Source: DATMNI01 sp035570275 (GTDB lineage Bacteria; Acidobacteriota; Terriglobia; Bryobacterales; Bryobacteraceae). From it: a stretch of DNA of 56,446 nt. Every line of letters starts with the position of its first letter. Positions within the stretch are counted from its first letter, which is position 1. Where the stretch lies: positions 1 through 56,446 of the forward strand of contig DATMNI010000270.1 in NCBI GenBank assembly GCA_035570275.1, in the 5' to 3' direction. Below are positions 17,435 to 24,013 of this stretch, piece by piece. The position numbers and the translations under genes are program-made. The notes under the pieces are model-generated. The model saw only the letters and a program-made list of their open reading frames with translations. It did no database searches and had not been told where the DNA came from.

Positions 17435-17791
17435 ATGACGCACAGTGCCGGATTCTTGAAGCTCGTGGACGACGCGAAGTCGCGGATCCAGGAGATCGAC
17501 ATTGCCGCCTACAAGAAGATGGTGGCCGCCAGGGAGGCGCACGTGCTGGTGGACACGCGCGAGGATAGCGAGTGGGCGGCGGGGCATATGCCAGCCGCGG
17601 TGCACTTGAGCAAGGGCATCATCGAGCGCGACATTGAGGCAAAGGTGCCGGACAAATCGACCAGGCTTGTGCTGTATTGCGGCGGGGGTTTCCGTTCCGC
17701 GCTGGTGGCGGACAATCTGCAGAAGATGGGGTATACGAACGCGATTTCGCTGGATGGCGGATGGCGGGCGCTGAAGGACTCGGGGCTGTAG
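17435..17791 (+). CDS. rhodanese-like domain protein (single-domain sulfurtransferase)
   Basis: 118 residues forming one rhodanese domain. The conserved LVDTREDSEWAAGHMPAAVH block is followed by the active-site loop VLYCGGGFRSA, whose cysteine carries the persulfide, and by the family's closing motif (LDGGWRALKDSGL). Single-domain rhodaneses move sulfane sulfur in the cytoplasm; the acceptor here is unknown. It begins 20 bp after murA and is likely on the same transcript. Confidence 0.88.
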   Translation: MTHSAGFLKLVDDAKSRIQEIDIAAYKKMVAAREAHVLVDTREDSEWAAGHMPAAVHLSKGIIERDIEAKVPDKSTRLVLYCGGGFRSALVADNLQKMGYTNAISLDGGWRALKDSGL

Positions 17792-17824
17792 GTGGAGAAG
17801 TAGGAGGGAGTGTGGGCTCTGTCT

Positions 17825-18376
17825 TCAGGCCGGAACGAGCCGTGCAACGATCTCAGCGATCTGGATGAGATGATGCTTCCAATAGTCGGTGGCGTCAGGC
17901 GCGGCGAGGGCGAGCAATGCCTCCTCTGAATCCCAATTCCGATGGCGCGGGGAATACCTCCACCAGGCGTTGTCCTTGTCGCTGGAGCCCCTGCCGACGA
18001 GTTCGTCCAATTCGCTTTTGAGCGCCTCATCAACATCAAGCAAGGCGTTTCCAGCGACACACTCATACCCCTCGAGCTTGGTTACCCAGAAATAGATGTT
18101 CCTTCCGACTGTGTTTTCCGATCCGACACCGATTGACTTTAATTCGGGCCAAGTCTTTTTCTGAATCCACAAACCGAGCCACTCGTCACTTTCTACACCG
18201 ACGGTCCATTGGCCTCCCAAGGCTGCCGCGACTTCCGATTTCAATCGGCTTAGGAAGTCCGAAATGATTCTCGCTTTCAGCGAATGAAAAGCCAGTCCCA
18301 CCTTGATTGCGACTCTCAGATTCTCGTTCGTGGAAAGAGCGTGGTTGACAATAAGCTCAATCTCATCCGGGATCAT
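17825..18376 (-). CDS. hypothetical partner of the adjacent PD-(D/E)XK nuclease-like gene
   Basis: 183 residues, starting at ATG 18376, which overlaps the stop codon of the upstream gene (ATGA), so translation is coupled. The first half is helical (HALSTNENLRVAIKVGLAFH). The second contains a beta-rich core with EWLGLWIQKKTWPELKSIGV and NIYFWVTKLEGYECV. I do not recognise it as a named family. In other bacteria, PDDEXK_4-type proteins often carry a C-terminal domain after the nuclease, and this product may be that domain encoded separately. The GC content is lower than in neighbouring housekeeping genes, consistent with an acquired unit. Confidence 0.68.
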   Translation of the reverse strand: MIPDEIELIVNHALSTNENLRVAIKVGLAFHSLKARIISDFLSRLKSEVAAALGGQWTVGVESDEWLGLWIQKKTWPELKSIGVGSENTVGRNIYFWVTKLEGYECVAGNALLDVDEALKSELDELVGRGSSDKDNAWWRYSPRHRNWDSEEALLALAAPDATDYWKHHLIQIAEIVARLVPA

Positions 18377-19113
18377 TCGGTTGTTTCAACCTCCAGTTCG
18401 TCTTCTTCAAACTCCGTGGACAGGAATGCTTCGAAATCGCCAATCAGCCAACGAATCTTGTCTGCCTTGCATTCTTTTTCACATTCACGCAGCCACTTGC
18501 GGACGCCCGAGCGGTAGCTTAGAACACGGAACCTCTCTGCGTCTTCCAATGTCTTCTGCAGTTCGGTTGTCAGCGTCTCGGGGTGTCCGCCGTCCCCACT
18601 GAGATAGACCAGGCAAAAACCATTCGGGTATGCGTGCTCCAGGTGGTTGTGGTACCGCTCCATCTGGTCCTTCTGCTCACCGGCCCAGGGCTTGTTCTCG
18701 ATGCCGATTCCGTAGGAACCCAGATCGATGACGATATCCATGAAACCGCATGAATCGGGTGGGTAGGTAACCGGCTCTTCGCGTCGAACCTTAGGATAAG
18801 GCGAGGCTTTTGGCGGCCCGTGCCGTTCGAAGCGGAGTTGCTCGAGGAACAATCGCAGGAACGTGTCACCCTGACCGTGCTTCCCGTCGGGTGACAGCAA
18901 CTCTGCGATCAAATCGGACAGTCGAGACTCGTTCGGGTCAATATAGGAAAAGACATTGAATTCCAGAGCAAGGAATACGTTCTTTTCTCGTCGCTCTTCG
19001 CGCGCCAACTTCAGCCGCAACCCGAGCGTGTCGAAGAAATTCTGGACCGAGTGCCCTACTTGTGATCGCCTGTTGGCGAGTTCGTCCCGGAGGGAGCCGA
19101 AGTAGGCAGTCAT
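18373..19113 (-). CDS. PD-(D/E)XK nuclease superfamily protein (PDDEXK_4-like)
   Basis: 246 residues from ATG 19113; an in-frame start at 19200 and a GTG at 19131 are alternatives. The N-terminal block with FNVFSYIDPNESRLSDLIAE and SPDGKHGQGDTFLRLFLEQL is typical of PDDEXK_4 proteins. The nuclease core follows: FMDIVIDLGSYGIGIENKPW, with the acidic residue in DIVID and the ExK-type motif in IENKP, then GEQKDQMERYHNHLE. The predicted activity is metal-dependent cleavage of nucleic acid. The role, which could be defence, is inferred only from the fold and from the neighbouring accessory genes. It is divergent from parDE, and its 5' end approaches that promoter. Confidence 0.75.
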   Translation of the reverse strand: MTAYFGSLRDELANRRSQVGHSVQNFFDTLGLRLKLAREERREKNVFLALEFNVFSYIDPNESRLSDLIAELLSPDGKHGQGDTFLRLFLEQLRFERHGPPKASPYPKVRREEPVTYPPDSCGFMDIVIDLGSYGIGIENKPWAGEQKDQMERYHNHLEHAYPNGFCLVYLSGDGGHPETLTTELQKTLEDAERFRVLSYRSGVRKWLRECEKECKADKIRWLIGDFEAFLSTEFEEDELEVETTE

Positions 19114-19193
19114 TAGGCGTTCAGTTAACACCAGTGCCGATTCTAGCACCGGGCGAGGCGAATTCCCGAGTGTCAATGTCATGGATTCCCGGC

Positions 19194-19222
19194 TTGACAC
19201 CCGTGGCCGTACTGCCTACCCT
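19194..19222 (+). promoter_or_regulatory. promoter of parDE copy A
   Basis: TTGACA (19194-19199), a 17-bp spacer and TACCCT (19217-19222). The parD ATG is at 19230, only about 8 nt after the -10 box, so the mRNA should be leaderless or nearly so. The same promoter, with identical boxes and spacing, occurs at 19950-19978 in the duplicated copy. Confidence 0.7.
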
Positions 19223-19229
19223 GAGAGCA

Positions 19230-19505
19230 ATGGAGATACAGCTCACCCCTGACCAGAAAGCCTTTGCCCGGCAGGCCATTGAGAGCGGACGGCTGCACCG
19301 CGAAGAAGACGCTGTGCGGGAAGCCCTCGCCTTGTGGGAGGAACGTGAGCGCGCCCGGGTGGAATTGCATTTGGCCCTCGATGAAGCCGAAGCCGACCTG
19401 GAAGCCGGGAACTACACCGACTACACCGACGAGACGCTACCGCTACTGGCCGCTGAGTTGAAGCGCGAGGCGCGGGCACTGCGCGATAAAGAGCAACGTT
19501 CCTGA
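19230..19505 (+). CDS. parD: ParD-like antitoxin (copy A, intact)
   Basis: 91 residues. MEIQLTPDQKAFARQAIESG is the ParD ribbon-helix-helix N-terminus, followed by REEDAVREALALWEERERAR. The acidic/basic C-terminal tail (ETLPLLAAELKREARALRDK) should bind the toxin. Its stop codon overlaps the parE start (TGATG), so the two are translationally coupled. It should repress its own promoter at 19194-19222. Confidence 0.85.
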   Translation: MEIQLTPDQKAFARQAIESGRLHREEDAVREALALWEERERARVELHLALDEAEADLEAGNYTDYTDETLPLLAAELKREARALRDKEQRS

Positions 19506-19795
19506 TGGCGCACCGGTTGACCGGGCGGGCTCGCCGTGACGTGCTCGACATCTGGCGACGGATAGCCGCGGACAGCGAACCCTCCGCCGATCGCTTCATT
19601 GATCGGCTCACGCAGCATTTCCGGCTACTAGGAAAAGCGCCTTTTGCCGGACGTCAGCGTGATGACATACGTCCCGGCTATCGAAGCTTCCCCGTGGGTG
19701 AGTACCTGATCTTCTATCGCATCATGGAACCCGGCGTGCGTATTATGCACGTCGTGCATGGACGGAAGGACCTCCGGCGCTATCCGTTCGATTAA
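19505..19795 (+). CDS. parE: ParE-like toxin (RelE/ParE superfamily, copy A)
   Basis: 96 residues. MAHRLTGRARRDVLDIWRRI starts the RelE/ParE fold. The segment PGYRSFPVGEYLIFYRIMEP and the end HVVHGRKDLRRYPF are the characteristic ParE core and C-terminal strand. ParE toxins classically poison DNA gyrase, while RelE relatives cleave mRNA; the target cannot be decided here. The start ATG overlaps the parD stop by 1 nt. Confidence 0.85.
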   Translation: MAHRLTGRARRDVLDIWRRIAADSEPSADRFIDRLTQHFRLLGKAPFAGRQRDDIRPGYRSFPVGEYLIFYRIMEPGVRIMHVVHGRKDLRRYPFD

Positions 19796-19838
19796 CTGGT
19801 TTGAGATTGTCGAGACAGCGTTCGGAAGCGCTTGCTGG

Positions 19839-19885
19839 ACTCAGTTTTCCCTGTGCGCGATACCCAGTTTTTGAGTGCCCAGCTT
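19839..19885 (-). pseudogene. orphan fragment of a vapC 3' end
   Basis: On the minus strand this piece reads LGTQKLGIAHREN and stop, the same C-terminus as the intact PIN toxin gene at 20435-20800. There is no PIN domain upstream of it. It marks the far edge of duplicated copy A. Confidence 0.65.
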
Positions 19886-19949
19886 AACTCTTCGCCCAGA
19901 TTCCGGGGGCCGTCCCTGGCGCCTCCACGGGTTCCACGGGTGTCCCGAC

Positions 19950-19978
19950 TTGACACTTCTGGCCGTTCTGACTACCCT
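19950..19978 (+). promoter_or_regulatory. promoter of parDE copy B
   Basis: TTGACA (19950-19955), a 17-bp spacer and TACCCT (19973-19978), matching copy A. The following GTG start is at 19986. The promoter has stayed intact although the genes behind it are decaying. Confidence 0.65.
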
Positions 19979-19985
19979 TAGAGCA

Positions 19986-20253
19986 GTGGAAATACAGCTC
20001 ACCCCTCGCCAGAAAGCCTTTGTCAGGCAAGCCATTGAGAGCGGACGGCTGCACCACGAAGAAGACGCGGTGCGGGAAGCCCTTGCCCTGTGGGAACAAC
20101 GCGAGCGCGCCCGGGTGGAATTGCTGGTGGCATTCGATGAGACCGAGGCCGACCTGGAAGCCGGGAACTACACCGATTTCCAACGACGAGACGCTACCGC
20201 TGCCGGCCTCCGAGCCAAAGCGCGAGGCGCGGGCACTACGCGATAAAGAGTAA
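19986..20253 (+). pseudogene. ParD-like antitoxin, copy B, frameshifted
   Basis: Starts at GTG 19986 with EIQLTPRQKAFVRQAIESG and is nearly identical to copy A up to EAGNYTDF. There it has one extra nucleotide relative to copy A (about 20176-20185), which throws the tail into another frame ending at 20246. Reading the original frame restores NDETLPLPASEPKREARALR and DKE with stop at 20253. The toxin-binding tail is therefore lost, although the DNA-binding half should still be made. Confidence 0.75.
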
Positions 20254-20261
20254 CGCTCCTG

Positions 20262-20420
20262 ATGGCGCACCGCTTGAGCAGGCGGGCCTGCCGTGAGGTG
20301 CTCAGCCGTTACGTTCAGCCGTGAGGTGCTCAACGCATATCGGCGGACAGCAAACCACCCGCAGCCCGCGTAAATGACATCCGTGCGGGCCATCGCAGCT
20401 TCCCCGGTATGAGTACCCGA
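20262..20420 (+). pseudogene. ParE-like toxin, copy B, decayed
   Basis: Begins MAHRLSRRACREVLSRYVQP like copy A but hits a stop after 20 residues. Most of the middle is missing. A piece matching the copy A segment that encodes DIRPGYRSFPVGEYLI remains at about 20375-20420, also degraded. A local duplication (GTGAGGTGCTCA occurring twice, about 20293-20335) has scrambled the 5' part. Confidence 0.75.
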
Positions 20421-20434
20421 TCGTCGCCCGAAGC

Positions 20435-20800
20435 TCAGTTTTCCCTGTGGGCGATACCCAGTTTTTGAGCGGCACTCTTCATGGCGCGGTCTGAGGTCAG
20501 AAGTTTCCAGCCCATCAGCAAGGCGGCGGTCAAGAGATGCAGGTCCACCCACCCCAGGCCCGTGCTCCATAGGCGATGAGCCTCTAGAAGGTGATGGACT
20601 TCGCCCTCTTTCGCGATGGGAGCTTGCGGCAGCAACGCCAGGTCTCCAAGTGTGGTGGCACGATGCTTAATGCTGCCGGCAGCCACTTCTCCGATTACGA
20701 ACGGATGCAACCCGGCCGCCCGGTTGGCCAGCAAATCGGCGAGCCTGGTGTCCACGTGTTCGAAATGATCGATCCAGACGGACGTGTCAACCAACGTCAT
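20435..20800 (-). CDS. vapC: VapC-type PIN toxin
   Basis: 121 residues of a PIN ribonuclease: MTLVDTSVWIDHFEH holds the first catalytic Asp, FVIGEVAAGSIKHR the second acidic residue, GLGWVDLHLLTAALLMG the third, and KLLTSDRAMKSAAQKLGIA the closing part. It overlaps the VapB gene by 4 nt. Its 3' end also exists as an orphan fragment at 19839-19885, showing that this end of the gene took part in the neighbouring duplication. Confidence 0.87.
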   Translation of the reverse strand: MTLVDTSVWIDHFEHVDTRLADLLANRAAGLHPFVIGEVAAGSIKHRATTLGDLALLPQAPIAKEGEVHHLLEAHRLWSTGLGWVDLHLLTAALLMGWKLLTSDRAMKSAAQKLGIAHREN

Positions 20801-21018
20801 CCGGCGGTCCCCGGCCTGCGGCGGCGGCCAGCCCGCACGCCGGGCATGGTACCGCCGAGCGCAATAAGCCGTTTGCTCGCCTCTCGCACAATCAGTTCGC
20901 GCAGGGCCTCGTGGATCAAGGCGGTCTTCTCCTGAATCCCAGTGAATTCGCGGGCTTGGCTAAGAAGTTGCTCGTCCAGGTTCAAGGTTGTCCGTGTCGT
21001 GCTTGTCGTGCTCGCCAT
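20797..21018 (-). CDS. vapB: VapB-type antitoxin
   Basis: 73 residues from ATG 21018 (ATG 21024 is also in frame). STTRTTLNLDEQLLSQAREF then EKTALIHEALRELIVREASK is the VapB/RHH DNA-binding form, and the Gly/Arg-rich tail binds the toxin. No Shine-Dalgarno is visible, but TATACT lies 7 nt before ATG 21018, so translation from a leaderless mRNA is likely. Confidence 0.8.
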   Translation of the reverse strand: MASTTSTTRTTLNLDEQLLSQAREFTGIQEKTALIHEALRELIVREASKRLIALGGTMPGVRAGRRRRPGTAG

Positions 21019-21019
21019 A

Positions 21020-21044
21020 TGCATCAGTATACACGATTGATGCA
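21020..21044 (-). promoter_or_regulatory. vapBC operator and -10 box
   Basis: Inverted repeat TGCATCA-(11 nt)-TGATGCA at 21020-21044. The -10 hexamer TATACT (minus strand, 21031-21026) lies between the arms. A VapB dimer bound here would block RNA polymerase. Confidence 0.6.
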
Positions 21045-21055
21045 GACCGTGCCAT

Positions 21056-22723
21056 CTATTCTACCGGCTTCGGAATCAGCTTCAGCTTCGCAGCGTGTTT
21101 GGAACCGTCGGCGATTTGGATGTTCTCGCCGGCGGATTCAAAGGGCCGGAGGAAATCGGGGTCGTAGAGGACCGCGTTGATTTCCACGTCTTCCCAGGCG
21201 TAGAGTTTGTAGCTTCCGGGGGCCACCCCTGTAATGGTGAAGTGGCCGTCGGCGCCGGTGGGCACGTTCTTGAAGAAGGTTCGCGTGCGGCGCGCTCCGG
21301 GTGGGACCAGGGTCACCATGGCGTTGGCGGCGGGTTCCGACTTATCGTTCTCTACGCTGCCATCAATCTGGCCGCCGTTGGCGCTGACCACTACTTCCAA
21401 CGCCGCGTTCGGCGCGCCGCTGCTTAAGTCGATGCCGGATTCCGTGACGTCCCTGGTATCCCAACTGATGGATTTAAGGTACAGTTCCCCCGGCGCGTTC
21501 ACGGTGACATGGTAAACATCCGGTTCCAGGCCGCGGAAGCCGAAGGCGCCATCCTCCATGACCGAGCCGCCGTTGCCCCCGCTCCTTGCCTTGCCGTCCA
21601 GGCTCACTCGCACCTGCGTAAGTTTAATCTGCGTCTCGCCTTCGATGCGGACTCGGCCGGCCACGTCCACGGGCGGCGCCAGGCGCACCTCCAGATTTTC
21701 GATATCGGTGGTTGCCACCTGGATCGGAATGTTGGCGGTGAAGCGGCGGTCGCCCACGTTGCAATAACCGTTCAGGAAATAGGCGCCGGGAGTGATGCCG
21801 CGCATTTCGAATTTTCCATCGGCGTTGTTGACTCCGTTGCTGGTGGAGTACGACGAGGTTCCGCCGTTGGTCACGTAGGTCAAGCCGATCGACAGGCTGC
21901 CGCCGCCGGTGGGTTTGACGATGTGGCCGCTGATGGTGGCGGCGTGGGCGCGGCGGAGCGTAAAATCCACCGAGCCCAACTGTTGGCCGGGCGACAGATC
22001 GAGCGGCGATGCGCCCGAGGGATCGCCCGAGTTCGGATAGTAGACCGCGATGAAGGAGTCTTCGGCATCGCCGCCACCGCTACGCAGTCCGCGCATGGGG
22101 GGCGGGCTGACGCGAAGGTAATACTTCCCGGGCGCCAGGTCGAAGATCCGGTATTCGCCGAGGTCGTTGCTGTTGGCGGTGCCGCGTTCCGTCAACTGGC
22201 GGCCGGAATTGGTGTACTGATAGACCATCACCGCCACCGGCACCTGCTGCATGGGGTCACCATCTTCGTCGCGGATGCGGCCGGAAACCGTGGCGTAGGG
22301 CGTGAGTTTCATCTCCACGCCAGTCATTTTGGCGCCCGGGGCCAGCACGATCTTCTCGCCCACTTGCCCCGGCTTCTTGGCGCCGTACTGCTGGTTGGAA
22401 TAATTGTCGTGGCGCCCGGCGAGGCGATAGATGCCGGGGTCCAGGTCGGCGAAAACGAACGTGCCGTCGGCGCCCGAAGTCACTACGGCCGGGGGTGGCG
22501 GCTGCGGCGCCGGCTGCCCCGCGCGGCGCTGGGCCCCACCCTGCGGGTTGACCACCGTGTTGACCACCGTGAGGATCAGACGGGCTTTGCGGACCGGTTG
22601 GCCGGTCACCAGGTTGACCACCTTGCCTGCAATGGCGCATTTGTCTTGCGGCGCAACAGGCTGCTGTGTCTGCTGCGCCAAAAGGATTCCTGACGATGCC
22701 AGCAGGGGCAGAATGAGTTTCAT
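21056..22723 (-). CDS. secreted carboxypeptidase regulatory-like domain protein
   Basis: 555 residues from ATG 22723 (CGGAG 5 nt upstream). The signal peptide is MKLILPLLASSGILLAQQ. It contains several Ig-like CarboxypepD_reg beta-sandwich units: CAIAGKVVNLVTGQPVRKAR with FVFADLDPGIYRLAG, ATVSGRIRDEDGDPMQQVPV with YRIFDLAPGKYYLRV, FEMRGITPGAYFLNG, and near the end FTITGVAPGSYKLYAWEDVE. Such proteins are abundant and secreted in Acidobacteria; the repeats are binding or spacer modules, not peptidases. A perfect 12-bp tandem duplication (22547-22570) gives TVVNTVVN near the N-terminus. Confidence 0.85.
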   Translation of the reverse strand: MKLILPLLASSGILLAQQTQQPVAPQDKCAIAGKVVNLVTGQPVRKARLILTVVNTVVNPQGGAQRRAGQPAPQPPPPAVVTSGADGTFVFADLDPGIYRLAGRHDNYSNQQYGAKKPGQVGEKIVLAPGAKMTGVEMKLTPYATVSGRIRDEDGDPMQQVPVAVMVYQYTNSGRQLTERGTANSNDLGEYRIFDLAPGKYYLRVSPPPMRGLRSGGGDAEDSFIAVYYPNSGDPSGASPLDLSPGQQLGSVDFTLRRAHAATISGHIVKPTGGGSLSIGLTYVTNGGTSSYSTSNGVNNADGKFEMRGITPGAYFLNGYCNVGDRRFTANIPIQVATTDIENLEVRLAPPVDVAGRVRIEGETQIKLTQVRVSLDGKARSGGNGGSVMEDGAFGFRGLEPDVYHVTVNAPGELYLKSISWDTRDVTESGIDLSSGAPNAALEVVVSANGGQIDGSVENDKSEPAANAMVTLVPPGARRTRTFFKNVPTGADGHFTITGVAPGSYKLYAWEDVEINAVLYDPDFLRPFESAGENIQIADGSKHAAKLKLIPKPVE

Positions 22724-22897
22724 GCAGCTCCGATATATTCTCTCCGATTGGACGCGGAAGGACACGGCAACGTTGGCGCTTAAATCGGTTTACAAGTGTG
22801 AGGTGAGTCGTGAAGACGCCCCACGCCGAAATAGGCCCCACACCCGAATGGGACAGATGTCCCAGGAAATCGACGCTAACTCCTTTGTTTGAGAATC

Positions 22898-24007
22898 TTA
22901 CTGGGACAGGGTGTCCCGAAGCGCCTCCAGCGTTGCCTCCGCCGTGGCGCGCCAGGAGAAATGCGCGGCCCGGGCCGGACCTGCCGCGGCAAGTTGCCGG
23001 CGAAGCGGGACGTCGGTGACGATGCGGCGCATGGCTTCGGCGATGGCATGGGGGTCGGCGGGGTTGAACTTCAGGGCGGCCTCAGCCACCAGACCGGAGA
23101 GTGGTTCGATATCCGAGCAGGCCGTGGGAACTCCGGCGGCCAGAGCCTCCAGGACCGGCAAACCGAACCCTTCGAAAAGCGACGGGTAGATGAAAGCCCA
23201 GGCGCGGCGGTAGAACTCGTGGAGTTCCGCCCGTGGAATCCAACCGGGGAAATCAACCGCGCCGGCGAGGCCGAGCGAATCGCGGAGGGCGTGAAGTTGC
23301 GGGCTGAAGAAGCCGTGGATGCCGCAGACCACCAGGCGGAATTCGGGGTGCGCGCCGCGGAATTCGGCGAAGGCGCGAAGCAAACCGTCCAGGTTCTTGT
23401 GCGGGTGCAGCGTGGAAACCGCCAGAAGAAAGGGCTCGGGATGGCGGCGCCGGGCCAGATCGAAGAACACGGCGTCGACCCCCAGCGGCGCCACCCGCAG
23501 CTTCGATTCCGGAAGCCGGTACCAGGCCCGCAGGTCGCGGGCGGTGGCTTCGGAATCGGCCAGAACGCATTGCGAGACCTGCGCCGACCAGAAGAGGAAA
23601 AACTTCCAGAACGGGAGGTCGAACCAGCGGAAATACTCGGGGTGGCGCTTGTGCTGAAGGTCGTGGAAGACGGTTACCTGAGGGCAGGGGCTCCAGAGGG
23701 GCGCGGTAAAGCCGGGGTTGAAAAGCACGTCGAGTCTGAGCCGTAGCGCAGCCAGCGGGAGGGCGGTCTGCTCCCAAAGCAGGCGCGCGGGGCGGGAGAC
23801 GGCGCGCACCGGCTGAGGAACGTGCGTGAAGTTGGCGGCGGCCGGCACCAGATCCGGGCCTGTTTCGCGATTGGTGAAGACGAAGTACCGGTTATCGAAA
23901 TCGACTGCGGCAAGCGCGGCGAGCAGGGCCCGCAAATAGATCTCGGTGCCGCCAACGCCGCCGGGGATGAGATAGAGAGCGTTCACGCCGATGCGCCGCG
24001 GCTGCAT
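22898..24007 (-). CDS. family 4-type glycosyltransferase
   Basis: 369 residues with the GT-B fold of group 1 glycosyltransferases. The N-terminal acceptor domain begins RIGVNALYLIPGGVGGTEIY. The C-terminal nucleotide-sugar-binding domain has FLLAVSTLHPHKNLDGLLRA and the E-x7-E motif in SLFEGFGLPVLEALAAGVP. It should add a sugar from a nucleotide donor to a membrane-linked or polymeric glycan. It is last of five same-strand genes, 6 bp after the TPR membrane protein. Confidence 0.88.
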   Translation of the reverse strand: MQPRRIGVNALYLIPGGVGGTEIYLRALLAALAAVDFDNRYFVFTNRETGPDLVPAAANFTHVPQPVRAVSRPARLLWEQTALPLAALRLRLDVLFNPGFTAPLWSPCPQVTVFHDLQHKRHPEYFRWFDLPFWKFFLFWSAQVSQCVLADSEATARDLRAWYRLPESKLRVAPLGVDAVFFDLARRRHPEPFLLAVSTLHPHKNLDGLLRAFAEFRGAHPEFRLVVCGIHGFFSPQLHALRDSLGLAGAVDFPGWIPRAELHEFYRRAWAFIYPSLFEGFGLPVLEALAAGVPTACSDIEPLSGLVAEAALKFNPADPHAIAEAMRRIVTDVPLRRQLAAAGPARAAHFSWRATAEATLEALRDTLSQ

Positions 24008-24013
24008 GGCGGA

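Larger units (their letters stand above)
19194..20478. repeat. tandem duplication of a parDE cassette plus the tail of vapC
   Basis: Copy A covers 19194-19885 and copy B 19950-20478. Each has the same promoter, a parD gene, a parE gene or remnant, and a closing stretch matching CAGTTTTCCCTGTG(C/G)GCGAT followed by ACCCAGTTTTTGAG. That closing stretch encodes, on the minus strand, the C-terminus QKLGIAHREN of the VapC gene at 20435-20800. In copy A it is only a fragment (about 19839-19880), so the duplicated unit included a piece of vapC. Copy B has lost a large part of parE. Confidence 0.8.
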
